The notes: generated by a model from the sequence alone, not told the origin. Shown: positions 1 through 6,390, counted from the stretch's first letter. The stretch: 7,134 nt of DNA from Akkermansiaceae bacterium (GCA_011524615.1 WTJZ01000161.1:1-7134); one strand, 5' to 3'. Numbers and translations are program-made.

Positions 1-176
1 ACGAGGCCTGGATTAGCAGCCGCTTTGGCCACGAATACCGTGAACGCTGTCACCGTGAGTGGGGTAAGGTGGGCAAGCCATGGCTGGAGCCGCAAGCAGC
101 CGTGCAGTGGGTACAAGACTTCATGAAGCATGGTGCAGGGCAAGTAAGACCCAAGAGGTATGCACTCGCGGCTTGA
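1..176 (+). CDS. C-terminal fragment of an unrecognised protein, cut by the window edge
   Basis: An open frame enters from the left edge (first whole codon at 3) and runs about 57 codons to a TGA at 174-176. The visible tail is soluble, rich in charged and aromatic residues (several Trp, Arg, Lys and His), and ends in a basic stretch followed by YALAA. I do not recognise the family, and no motif is decisive. It converges on the membrane-protein gene, with only 14 bp between the two stop codons. The frame is believed because it is open from the edge, its codon choice is balanced, and it fills sequence not used by another gene. The start and the rest of the protein lie outside the window. Confidence 0.6.
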   Translation, partial: EAWISSRFGHEYRERCHREWGKVGKPWLEPQAAVQWVQDFMKHGAGQVRPKRYALAA

Positions 177-185
177 TGATGTTAG

Positions 186-222
186 TCTTATCAATCATAA
201 TGAACATAAGGCGTTGATAAGA
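186..222. repeat. 9-bp perfect inverted repeat in the convergent gene-end region
   Basis: TCTTATCAA at 186-194 pairs with TTGATAAGA at 214-222 across a 19-nt loop. The left arm covers the stop codon of the membrane-protein gene and the right arm lies in its last codons. No T-run follows on either strand, so this is not a typical intrinsic terminator. It may still stabilise the 3' end of either converging transcript, or it may be chance in A+T-rich DNA. Confidence 0.4.
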
Positions 223-625
223 ACACGAAAAGCGTGAGAATAATCGCGATAAGGTAGATTAAGAGAATTACTTTTTGTGCCTTTAGATTTTTTCTGGGCA
301 GAATTAGCATAAGGCTGCAAGTGATGAGAGTGGCGACACCAAGTTTGAGGAAGTGCTCTGCTAGGCTACTGATGGTGAAACGTATCAAGCTATAATTAAG
401 AAAGTAGGGACAAATACTAAAAGTAACATTTACTGGTATTAGGAAGCAAAGGCACTTACGCAGTGTATTCAACGATTTAGGCGTTGGTTTGGTGATTATT
501 CCTCGTATTAGCGTTACAATAGCTAGGAGAGTCATCCCTAAAACAAAGTAGTCCCCGAAGTAGTTCAAATAGAAATAGATCATTTGCATGACTTGAGTCA
601 GTGTAGTGACGCCTAAGTACAACAT
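191..625 (-). CDS. small four-helix membrane protein, function unknown
   Basis: The 144-residue product is strongly hydrophobic, with four likely transmembrane segments near residues 22-44, 58-78, 93-110 and 118-138. The loops at 45-57 and 111-118 are rich in Lys and Arg, so by the positive-inside rule they should be cytoplasmic, with both ends outside. There is no signal peptidase motif, catalytic motif or recognisable family. Met13 or Met15 are possible alternative starts, and none of the candidates has a Shine-Dalgarno sequence. The gene lies 22 bp downstream of the NYN-domain gene on the same strand and could be last in that transcript. It is clearly more A+T-rich than its neighbours: a 60-base sample at 241-300 has 20 G+C, against 39 in a sample of rnr at 4201-4260. 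This may indicate recent acquisition or only the codon bias of a membrane protein. Confidence 0.65.
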   Translation of the reverse strand: MLYLGVTTLTQVMQMIYFYLNYFGDYFVLGMTLLAIVTLIRGIITKPTPKSLNTLRKCLCFLIPVNVTFSICPYFLNYSLIRFTISSLAEHFLKLGVATLITCSLMLILPRKNLKAQKVILLIYLIAIILTLFVFLSTPYVHYD

Positions 626-647
626 ATGCAGTATGGTCGATCATTAC

Positions 648-1073
648 TCATACCTTGCGGTAGTACTGGCGGGCGTCGACTCCTCCGTTGATGAGGTCCC
701 ACATTTGGTCGATGCTCATGACGTGGGCGCCGGAGGCGTAGCATGATTCTAGGACCATGCGGTCGTTACTGCCGACTTGGACGTCGTGTTTCTTACCCTG
801 GCGCGCGACGAGGCGTTCGATGACGGCATCGGCTGTTTGGTTGGTTTGCGAGTACATGATCATGATGTCAGTCTCGCTGCCGCCGTGTTTCTCGACCTTG
901 GCACCTTGTCCATCGAAGACGAGAACAACGTAGTAACTGGTGAGATTCTGGAAATCAGAGAGCTCACGGACAAGGGCATCTCGTCCTGAGCTCATATTGA
1001 CCCGGTGGAGGTCAAGGAGCCATGGAGTAGCATGTATGGCACTATGACCATCGACGATAAGAACCTTCTCCAT
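648..1073 (-). CDS. YacP/Rae1-like NYN (PIN-fold) domain protein, putative endoribonuclease
   Basis: The 141-residue protein has the layout of the YacP (DUF901) branch of NYN nucleases. It starts with a beta strand ending in the acidic motif LIVDGHSAIH (D8), has VVLVFDGQG (D54) in the middle, TADAVIERLV (D82) after it, and then VGSNDRMVLESCYASGAHVMS (D104). In Bacillus subtilis the homologue Rae1 is a ribosome-associated endoribonuclease that cleaves mRNA in the A site. D8 and D82 appear to match its two key aspartates. The protein is somewhat shorter than the usual 165-170 residues, with the missing part at the C-terminus. The ATG at 1073 lies 13 bp after the folE2 stop, so the two are probably co-transcribed. 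There is no Shine-Dalgarno sequence. Nuclease activity and ribosome binding are inferred from the family only. Confidence 0.85.
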   Translation of the reverse strand: MEKVLIVDGHSAIHATPWLLDLHRVNMSSGRDALVRELSDFQNLTSYYVVLVFDGQGAKVEKHGGSETDIMIMYSQTNQTADAVIERLVARQGKKHDVQVGSNDRMVLESCYASGAHVMSIDQMWDLINGGVDARQYYRKV

Positions 1074-1086
1074 AGCTGATGAGGGG

Positions 1087-1863
1087 TTAGCCTTCGATAA
1101 CGGCGTAGGCGTTATGGTTGTGAATAGACTCGTAGTTCTCGGCCTCTACTCGGTAGGAGAGGATCTCTGGGTGCTCGTTCGCCTTAGTAGCGACGTTACG
1201 CACGAGATCTTCTACGAAGACCGGGTTCTCGTAAGCTTGTTCGGTGACGAACTTCTCGTCCTCACGCTTGAGCAGACTGTAGAGCTGAGCACTGGCAGAG
1301 GTCTCAACCAGCTCGATGAGATCCTCGATCCAGATGGGAGAGCTCATTTGTACCGCAAAGGTAACCGTTCCACGTTGGTTGTGTGCTCCGTATTGGCTGA
1401 TCGCCTTAGAGCAAGGACAGAGAGTCGTGACAGGAACGAAGACGGTTAACGTGAGATTCGTCTCACCCTTACGGTTCGTCTCGACATCAAACTCGACTTC
1501 GTAGTCGAGCAGACTCTGCTTCTCCGTGACAGGAGCAGCCTTGCTACGGAAGAATGGGAAGCGGAGGGTAACGTGCGCCTTGTCAGAAGGGAGACGTTCG
1601 AGCAGGCTCTGAGGGAGGCTCACGATGGTGCTCACCTCTAGAGGTTCTTGGTTCGCATTGAGCGCCTCGACGAAGCGGCTCATGTGAGTGCCCTTGAATT
1701 CCTTAGGTAGATCGACGGCGAGAGAGAGGGTCGCAACGGTGTTCTGCGTGTGACCGTCCTTATCCTTGATGCTGAGCGGGTAGCGGAGCGCCTTAACGCC
1801 TACGCGATCGATAGCGAGGTTACGGTGATCTGGTTCGTTCTGGGTATCAACTAGGGAAGACAT
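1087..1863 (-). CDS. folE2: GTP cyclohydrolase FolE2 (type IB)
   Basis: The enzyme converts GTP to 7,8-dihydroneopterin triphosphate, the first step toward tetrahydrofolate and, in many bacteria, queuosine-type deazapurines. FolE2 does this without the zinc needed by classical FolE. The family is clear from the N-terminal VDTQNEPDHRNLAIDRVGVK, HMSRFVEAL, the active-site block VTTLCPCSKAISQYGAHNQR (Cys149 and Cys151, His161 in this numbering), and LLKREDEKFVTEQAYENPVF near the C-terminus. The chosen ATG at 1863 gives 258 residues, typical of the family. The longer in-frame start at 1896 is rejected because it lies in the loop of a terminator hairpin and would add 11 non-conserved residues. The NYN-domain gene follows 13 bp downstream. 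The terminator between rpsR and folE2 means expression needs read-through or a promoter at the end of rpsR. Confidence 0.96.
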   Translation of the reverse strand: MSSLVDTQNEPDHRNLAIDRVGVKALRYPLSIKDKDGHTQNTVATLSLAVDLPKEFKGTHMSRFVEALNANQEPLEVSTIVSLPQSLLERLPSDKAHVTLRFPFFRSKAAPVTEKQSLLDYEVEFDVETNRKGETNLTLTVFVPVTTLCPCSKAISQYGAHNQRGTVTFAVQMSSPIWIEDLIELVETSASAQLYSLLKREDEKFVTEQAYENPVFVEDLVRNVATKANEHPEILSYRVEAENYESIHNHNAYAVIEG

Positions 1864-1877
1864 AAAAATAGATGACG

Positions 1878-1908
1878 AAAAAAGCCTATCGGCCAAAATC
1901 CGATAGGC
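1878..1908 (-). terminator. intrinsic terminator after rpsR, just before folE2
   Basis: On the minus strand a perfect 9-bp stem, GCCTATCGG (1908-1900) with CCGATAGGC (1892-1884), closes a 7-nt loop and is followed at once by six T residues (1883-1878). This is a textbook Rho-independent terminator for the transcript that ends with rpsR, 33 bp past its stop. It ends only 14 nt before the folE2 start codon, so it may also act as an attenuator in the folE2 leader. Confidence 0.88.
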
Positions 1909-1930
1909 GTCAGTTTCTAAAGATGCTTAG

Positions 1931-1958
1931 ATTCTAAAACCTTATGGAAGAAGGTTAA
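1931..1958 (-). promoter_or_regulatory. possible folE2 promoter at the rpsR 3' end
   Basis: Read on the minus strand, TTAACC (1958-1953) and TAGAAT (1936-1931) are separated by 16 bp and resemble a sigma-70 -35/-10 pair; the -10 matches 5 of 6 consensus bases and the -35 only 4 of 6. Transcription would start near 1924, giving a leader of about 60 nt that contains the terminator hairpin. The elements overlap the rpsR stop codon. The match is weak and unproven. Confidence 0.25.
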
Positions 1959-2187
1959 GAGCACGTGCACGTTTGATCTCACGTGTGATCTTGCGGTGTA
2001 GTTTTGCTGAGATTCCTGTAACACGACGTGGGAGGATCTTACCTGTTTCAGTAGTGAAACGAGCGAGAAGCTCTGTGTTGTGGATGTTCATTTTCTCCAC
2101 AGGAATGTCAACGCGACGACGTGGCATACAACGGTTTGCTTTACGGAAAGCAATACGACGTTCGATAGTTTTTGGTTCTGATGACAT
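1942..2187 (-). CDS. rpsR: 30S ribosomal protein S18, form without a complete zinc site
   Basis: The 81-residue basic protein ends with the S18 signature: LLARFTTETGKILPRRVTG at about residues 40-58, then SAKLHRKITREIKRARALNLLP. S18 binds the platform of the 30S subunit next to S6. Where zinc-binding S18 has a CxxC pair, this one has CMPR (C20 with Arg23), and the later Cys after the RRVTG motif is replaced, so it should not bind zinc. The gene sits 34 bp after rpmG rather than in the common rpsF-ssb-rpsR-rplI arrangement. A strong terminator follows. The ATG at 2187 gives the normal family length, with no Shine-Dalgarno sequence ahead of it. Confidence 0.96.
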   Translation of the reverse strand: MSSEPKTIERRIAFRKANRCMPRRRVDIPVEKMNIHNTELLARFTTETGKILPRRVTGISAKLHRKITREIKRARALNLLP

Positions 2188-2221
2188 AAAGTTTTAGAAT
2201 ATGTTGGGTTAATAGGGAAGC

Positions 2222-2395
2222 TTATCGCATCTCACGGTGGAGTGTACGACGATTAAGGAACGGGTTGAACTTGATTTTTTCAAGACGTCCAGGCGTACGA
2301 AGGCTCTTCTTGTTACGGGTTGATGTGTAACGAGATGTTGGTTTACCTTCAGCTTTAGCTTCAGTGCATTCGAGGATGATGATGTCTCTTGGCAT
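2222..2395 (-). CDS. rpmG: 50S ribosomal protein L33, form without zinc-binding cysteine pairs
   Basis: This small gene encodes 57 residues, from ATG at 2395 to TAA at 2222. The protein begins MPRDIIILECTEAK, continues with TSRYTSTRNKKSLRTPGRLE and ends FNPFLNRRTLHREMR, matching L33 from end to end (IxLEC, YTTTKNK, PxRLExxKF and R.HxxHRE positions). L33 lies near the E site of the 50S subunit. Zinc-binding L33 has two CxxC pairs. Here only C10 remains and the second pair has become NPFL, so this is the zinc-independent ('C-minus') type. It lies 23 bp after the TraR/DksA-like gene and 34 bp before rpsR, in a likely operon. There is no Shine-Dalgarno sequence. Confidence 0.93.
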   Translation of the reverse strand: MPRDIIILECTEAKAEGKPTSRYTSTRNKKSLRTPGRLEKIKFNPFLNRRTLHREMR

Positions 2396-2418
2396 AGCGG
2401 GTAGGCGATATTGACTAT

Positions 2419-2910
2419 TTACTCGGCTTCGTCAAGAGAATTTGTTGAAGATTGTTCACCAAATCCACTATATCCGTAATCATCACGGTTTGCAGGGCGG
2501 TTTTTTTGCTCTTCTTCCCACTTCGCTTGGCAGGTTACGGTGTATCGAGCGAATGGAAGTGCTTCGAGACGCATTTGAGGGATTTCCTCTCCTGACATTT
2601 CGCATGTTCCATATGATCCACCCTCTACGCGCTTGATTGCTTGTTCGATTTCCTTGAGGGAGTCGACTTCCTTACCGAGCATATTGAGAGCGAACTCACG
2701 GTCGTAGGCTTCACTACCAGCATCTCCTTGGTGCATACCACTACCAGAAGCTTCACTACCCTCTAGTTTGTTAGAGAGCGCGTCTTCTGTTTGGTGGTGC
2801 ATCGTCTCTGAGATTTGGTTGAAGAGGTCGATGAGCTTACGGTATTGGCCTACAATGAAGTCGAGCTTGTCTGCAGGGTATTTATCAGCGAATGGGAATT
2901 CTGTACTCAT
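2419..2910 (-). CDS. TraR/DksA-family protein with a degenerate zinc finger
   Basis: The 163-residue acidic protein has a helical N-terminal part (about 10-95), including a heptad-like helix REFALNMLGKEVDSLKEIEQAIKRVEGG, followed by the DksA-type finger YGTCEMSGEEIPQMRLEALPFARYTVTC (100-127). DksA-family proteins bind in the RNA polymerase secondary channel and tune transcription, often with ppGpp. The four zinc-binding cysteines are reduced to two: C103 and C127 remain, while the other two positions are S106 and T124. The DxxDxA coiled-coil tip motif of E. coli DksA is not obvious. A polar tail of about 30 residues follows the finger. Degenerate fingers are common in this family, so function need not be lost. 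The gene is 112 bp after rnr and 23 bp before rpmG. Whether it is a true DksA counterpart cannot be decided here. Confidence 0.85.
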   Translation of the reverse strand: MSTEFPFADKYPADKLDFIVGQYRKLIDLFNQISETMHHQTEDALSNKLEGSEASGSGMHQGDAGSEAYDREFALNMLGKEVDSLKEIEQAIKRVEGGSYGTCEMSGEEIPQMRLEALPFARYTVTCQAKWEEEQKNRPANRDDYGYSGFGEQSSTNSLDEAE

Positions 2911-2941
2911 AGAAAATTGGTTTGATGCAAAAACACAGCAA

Positions 2942-2999
2942 ATCCCTCTGACTGCAAGTTGAAAGTTTACGAACCTTAACTTTTTTACACTCGAGGGAT
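2942..2999 (-). promoter_or_regulatory. nested inverted repeats upstream of the TraR/DksA-like gene, candidate operator or leader structure
   Basis: In the 112-bp gap between rnr and the TraR/DksA-like gene, an outer inverted repeat (ATCCCTC at 2942-2948 with GAGGGAT at 2993-2999) surrounds an inner one (AAAGTT at 2962-2967 with AACTTT at 2978-2983). The inner element extends to a 22-bp imperfect A+T-rich palindrome with 8 of 11 positions symmetric. Its size and composition would fit a repressor of the Fur/Zur type, but no known consensus was matched. If transcribed, both repeats could pair in RNA. No convincing -35/-10 pair was found here. Confidence 0.3.
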
Positions 3000-3022
3000 A
3001 TGGAACAGATATAAATAGACGA

Positions 3023-5260
3023 TTATTCTGCGAGATAGAAGTCTACTCGGAGTCGGTCGAAGTCGACATCCTTGATCTTTACCTTGATACGATCAGCGAG
3101 GCCGATGCTCTGGTTCTTGCCCTTACGGTTATTGACGTAGCGCTTCTTCTTCTCGTCGATCTTCCAGTATCCGGGAGGGAAGTCGCGGTGCTTCACTACT
3201 CCGCGGAGCATGGTGTCCTGGAGCTCGATCATGAGGCCGAGAGGGCGTACGTCTGTGACGAGAGCCTCGAAGGCTGGGGCGGTGCGGAGATTGAAGCCCG
3301 CGGTTCCTACCGCTTGGGTGTCGAGCCACTCGAGGAGTTTGAGACGCTTAGAGTCCATCTCGGCCTCCGCAGAGGTTCTCTCGGTCGAGGAGATGTGGTC
3401 TGCGATGGAGTCGAGGGCGGCTCCCTTAGAGAGCTTATCGAGGGTCTCAGGAGGGTTCTTCAGTAGTCCCTGGAGGGCACGGTGGACAACGAGGTCCGCG
3501 TAACGACGGATAGGAGAGGTGAAGTGGGTATAGTTTGCCTTAGCGAGCCCATAGTGCCCGAGAGGCTCGATGGTGTATGAGGCTCGCTTCAGGGACTTGA
3601 GTAGGGAGAGCTTGAGCGTTTGCTCTACAGGCGTGCCAGAGAGCTTATGGATGAGGCGTTGAAGCTCGTTCTTGGAGGTGAGGTCACCGCACTTGAACCC
3701 GAGGATGCGTGCCATCTCGCCAAATTCATGGAGCTTATCGAAGTCTGGATCCTCGTGTGAGCGGTAGACGGTCGGTTTCTTCGCATTCTTGAGTGCGAGA
3801 GCGACGGCTTCATTGGCGATGAGCATGAACTCCTCGATGAGTTGGTGGGAGGCGGAGTGCTCACTCATACGGTATCCTGTGGCGCGCCCTTGGTCATTGA
3901 GATTCATTCGGTACTCGGGGAACTCCATGTCGATGGCACCATTGGCGAAGCGTTTTTGGCGTAGAATGGAGGCGAGTTGCCAGGCCTCTCGGACATGATC
4001 GGCCATGGGGTGAGCCATATTAGGACGGTCGAGCATCTCCTGCGCGTCCTCGTAAGAGAGGCGCGCCTGAGATCTGATGATAGCTGAGTAGAAGCTGGTC
4101 TTCTTGATATGCCCCTCCGTGTCGAAGGTGATGAGAGCGCACTTCGTCAGGCGGTCCTCATTGGGCACGAGAGAGCAGATGCCATTACTGAGGACGGTGG
4201 GGAGCATGGGGAGCACTCGGTCGACGAGATAGGTGGAGTTCCCGCGCTTCTGCGCCTCCTTATCGAGCTCGGTGCCAGGCTTCACATAGTGCGAGACGTC
4301 CGCGATGTGAACCTGTAGGTTCCAGCCGAGATGGACTCCGTCCTCGTCTTCGAGTCGTTCTACCCAGACGGCGTCGTCGTGGTCACGGGCGTCATGAGGA
4401 TCGATCGTACAGATCGGCATGGTGCGGCAGTCGAGACGCTGTGCGGCCTCTTCTACCGGGATGGTCGTCGGGATGAGATCGGCCTCGCGCTGGACCTCGT
4501 CGGTGAACTCCATGGCGAGATTATGCGTATGGATGATCCCGAGGATGTCGACTCCTGGGCTATCGTGCCAGCCGAGAATCTCCTTCACATTTCCCATGGG
4601 CGGGAGATGTTCGACATCCCACTTATCGAGCGAGAGGATGACCTTTTGGCCCGACTTCGCTTCCCCAGAGTCATTGACTTGGACGATATTGGGTAGGCTG
4701 GCAGAGTCGGTTTCGACATAGAAGCGGCTGTTCTTCTTGAAGATCGTTCCGACGATGGAGTGGTCCGCTCTCGTCAGGATTTCTGAGACTCGACCGGTGA
4801 GTTCTCCATCAGTCTTCCCCTTCTTCGGTGGGGATTGCTTCTTGTGTTTCTTCGCATGCTTTTGCCACTTCGGTTGGTACTTGTCCTCCTGTACGACGAG
4901 GACGTGGTCTCCAGTGAGCGCGGTGCTACATTTACCAGCGGGGATATGGACGTGCGTCTGTTCACTGGATTGGGGGTGGTCTAGTTTGACACTGCCGTGG
5001 CCTGAGTTCATGATCCGGATGATCCCTGTGAGGGGGGCTGCTGGTTCGGATGCCTTAGCTCCGACGAGAGCATAGCGTGCCCGTCTGCCGATGACGATGA
5101 GTCCCTCCTTATCCAGCGAGGCTATCGCACGACGCATGTCTGCTCGGTCAGAAGGCGGCACGTGGAGTGCTCGTGCGAATTCGCTTTTGTTAAAGGCTTG
5201 GCCCGCATTCTCGTGAAGGAGCTGTAGTATTTGGTCTCTGTAAGACGGTTGAGATGACAC
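3023..5260 (-). CDS. rnr: ribonuclease R (RNB-family 3'-5' exoribonuclease)
   Basis: RNase R degrades structured RNA processively from the 3' end, including rRNA and tmRNA-tagged mRNA. The 745-residue protein has the full family order: an N-terminal winged-helix domain (about 1-67), two cold-shock-type OB domains (about 75-230), the RNB catalytic domain (about 280-600) and a C-terminal S1 domain (about 663-743). The metal-binding motif is TIDPHDARDHDD, with D287, D293, D295 and D296. The signature HFTSPIRRYADLVVHR lies at 579-594. A Lys-rich linker at about 131-150 separates the OB domains, whereas E. coli RNase R carries its basic region at the C-terminus; here the protein ends soon after S1. 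The start is GTG at 5260, preceded by no Shine-Dalgarno sequence; no in-frame ATG occurs until residue 42, inside the N-terminal domain. Confidence 0.97.
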   Translation of the reverse strand: MSSQPSYRDQILQLLHENAGQAFNKSEFARALHVPPSDRADMRRAIASLDKEGLIVIGRRARYALVGAKASEPAAPLTGIIRIMNSGHGSVKLDHPQSSEQTHVHIPAGKCSTALTGDHVLVVQEDKYQPKWQKHAKKHKKQSPPKKGKTDGELTGRVSEILTRADHSIVGTIFKKNSRFYVETDSASLPNIVQVNDSGEAKSGQKVILSLDKWDVEHLPPMGNVKEILGWHDSPGVDILGIIHTHNLAMEFTDEVQREADLIPTTIPVEEAAQRLDCRTMPICTIDPHDARDHDDAVWVERLEDEDGVHLGWNLQVHIADVSHYVKPGTELDKEAQKRGNSTYLVDRVLPMLPTVLSNGICSLVPNEDRLTKCALITFDTEGHIKKTSFYSAIIRSQARLSYEDAQEMLDRPNMAHPMADHVREAWQLASILRQKRFANGAIDMEFPEYRMNLNDQGRATGYRMSEHSASHQLIEEFMLIANEAVALALKNAKKPTVYRSHEDPDFDKLHEFGEMARILGFKCGDLTSKNELQRLIHKLSGTPVEQTLKLSLLKSLKRASYTIEPLGHYGLAKANYTHFTSPIRRYADLVVHRALQGLLKNPPETLDKLSKGAALDSIADHISSTERTSAEAEMDSKRLKLLEWLDTQAVGTAGFNLRTAPAFEALVTDVRPLGLMIELQDTMLRGVVKHRDFPPGYWKIDEKKKRYVNNRKGKNQSIGLADRIKVKIKDVDFDRLRVDFYLAE

Positions 5261-5349
5261 GGTATAAGGAGAGTGGATTTTTTTGTGAAAAGCAATTGAA
5301 GTGCGGGACGTGATTCGCTAGCCTCACTCCACTTAATACTTTTTCTGTT
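5261..5349. other. divergent intergenic region between rnr and the pseudopilin gene
   Basis: This 89-bp region must hold the promoters of both divergent genes. On the minus strand TTCACA (5289-5284) and TATACC (5266-5261) are spaced 17 bp, but the -10 would abut the rnr start codon. On the plus strand TTGAAG, 17 bp and TAGCCT is a weak pair. The pseudopilin ATG is preceded by a T-rich stretch and no Shine-Dalgarno sequence. Neither promoter can be fixed by eye. Confidence 0.35.
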
Positions 5350-5973
5350 ATGAAACTATCCATAAAGTCTCCAAACCACCAGTCCGGATTTACATTAGTT
5401 GAGCTTCTCGTTGTGATCGGGATCATCGCCACGCTGGCGACGCTCGGAACAGTAGGGGCTAAAGCATCGATGGAGAATGCGCGTAAGATGGAATCAAGAG
5501 CGGATCTCGTGAATGTGACGGGAGCGCTTAATAGCTTCTACAGTGATTACGGGATCTATCCTGATGTGCCTAGTGGGACGTCTGCGTTAGCGCTAGCGGC
5601 TGGAGACAGTGTTCTTACCCTTGATGGATCTGCGAATGCTCAGAGCTTTGTCAAAGCGCTCTGTGGAGAGGATAACACTCTGAACCCTCGTGATAGCAAA
5701 TACCTAGAGGCGGATAATGCGAAGGCCAATGGATCAAAGGGGATCGCGTATGATTCTAACTATAGCTTCAATGACTATTACGGTAACCCTTATGTGATTA
5801 TCTGGGATTCAAACTATGATGGAGAGCTATTAGACCCACTAGTGGGGGCATCTGCGCCATCGCTCCGTGTCAAGACCGCTGGTGTAGGAACAGGATCACT
5901 CGATGTGGCAACCTACTCACTTTCTACAACGCTGGATATCAAGAGCCAGAAGAAGTTAGTCACGACTTGGTAA
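5350..5973 (+). CDS. type II secretion-type pseudopilin
   Basis: The 207-residue protein starts with a short basic leader (1-13) followed by the prepilin peptidase motif SG/FTLVELLVVIGIIATLATL. Cleavage is expected after G13, with methylation of F14, and E18 is the conserved +5 glutamate. The hydrophobic N-terminal helix is followed by an alpha helix (about 36-68) and a variable head with the block NDYYGNPYVIIWDSNYDGEL near the C-terminal third, typical of the large pseudopilin families of Verrucomicrobiota. The mature protein would be drawn from the inner membrane into a pseudopilus by a type II secretion-like machine. No other secretion gene is in the window, so its partner machine is unknown. 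It is the first of a plus-strand pair, 21 bp before the PH-domain gene. No Shine-Dalgarno sequence precedes the ATG. Confidence 0.9.
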   Translation: MKLSIKSPNHQSGFTLVELLVVIGIIATLATLGTVGAKASMENARKMESRADLVNVTGALNSFYSDYGIYPDVPSGTSALALAAGDSVLTLDGSANAQSFVKALCGEDNTLNPRDSKYLEADNAKANGSKGIAYDSNYSFNDYYGNPYVIIWDSNYDGELLDPLVGASAPSLRVKTAGVGTGSLDVATYSLSTTLDIKSQKKLVTTW

Positions 5974-5994
5974 CCCTCTAGACTCTATACGCAT

Positions 5995-6366
5995 ATGGGA
6001 CTGTTATCAGGATTAATAGGGAATGCAGGCGTGATCTCGCCTGAGAAGTTAGAGAAGGATTATGGAGAACTCTTAACGGAGGGAGAGGCTTTAGAAATCG
6101 GCTTCGTCCTGATCCGTGATACCTTTATCTTCACCTCTCGACGCTTGATCATGGTTGATATCCAAGGGGTTACTGGTCGTAAGACAGAATACCTCTCGAT
6201 CCCCTACAGCAAGATCACGAAGTTTAGTATCGAGACCGCTGGGCACTTTGACCTAGACGCAGAGCTCAAAATCTGGGTGGGGAGTGATCCGGAGCCAATC
6301 GAGACCAAGTTCAACAAGAAGGTCAACATCTACGACGTGCAAAAGGTGTTAGCCGCGCACGTGTAG
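5995..6366 (+). CDS. bacterial PH-domain protein
   Basis: The 123-residue soluble protein fits the bacterial pleckstrin-homology family (bPH_1, formerly DUF1696). A short N-terminal helix (MGLLSGLIGNAG) is followed by strands including EIGFVLIRDTFIFTSRRLIMVDIQG, TEYLSIPYSKITKFSIETAG and DAELKIWVGS, and a final helix NIYDVQKVLAAHV, the characteristic beta barrel capped by a helix. 'FTSRRLI' and 'IPYSKI..FSIE' are the most typical pieces. The cellular role of the family is not established. These proteins form ring-like oligomers in the few known structures. It starts 21 bp after the pseudopilin stop, so co-transcription is likely, but a functional link is not shown. The ATG at 5995 is the only sensible start and lacks a Shine-Dalgarno sequence. 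Confidence 0.85.
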   Translation: MGLLSGLIGNAGVISPEKLEKDYGELLTEGEALEIGFVLIRDTFIFTSRRLIMVDIQGVTGRKTEYLSIPYSKITKFSIETAGHFDLDAELKIWVGSDPEPIETKFNKKVNIYDVQKVLAAHV

Positions 6367-6390
6367 TCTGCATGGGCTCCGCTTAGTTAG

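Noticed and set aside
186..222. Inverted repeat as a bidirectional intrinsic terminator
   Set aside because: The stem is A+T-rich, the loop is 19 nt and neither side has a T-run.
777..989. Plus-strand frame opposite the NYN gene
   Set aside because: It is fully antisense to a gene with clear family motifs and has no features of its own.
1864..1896. Longer FolE2 start at 1896 (11 extra residues)
   Set aside because: That ATG lies in the loop of the terminator hairpin, and the added residues are not part of the FolE2 family. The ATG at 1863 gives the usual length and N-terminus.
3188..5075. Several open frames of 64-121 codons on the plus strand opposite rnr (for example 4331-4696 and 4737-5075)
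   Set aside because: They are antisense to a highly conserved RNase R gene, show no recognisable protein motif, and overlap one another in different frames, as expected of shadows in G+C-rich coding DNA.
5261..5289. Promoter TTCACA-17-TATACC for rnr on the minus strand
   Set aside because: Spacing is ideal, but the -10 touches the GTG start, so transcription would begin inside the coding region and no alternative in-frame start keeps the N-terminal domain.
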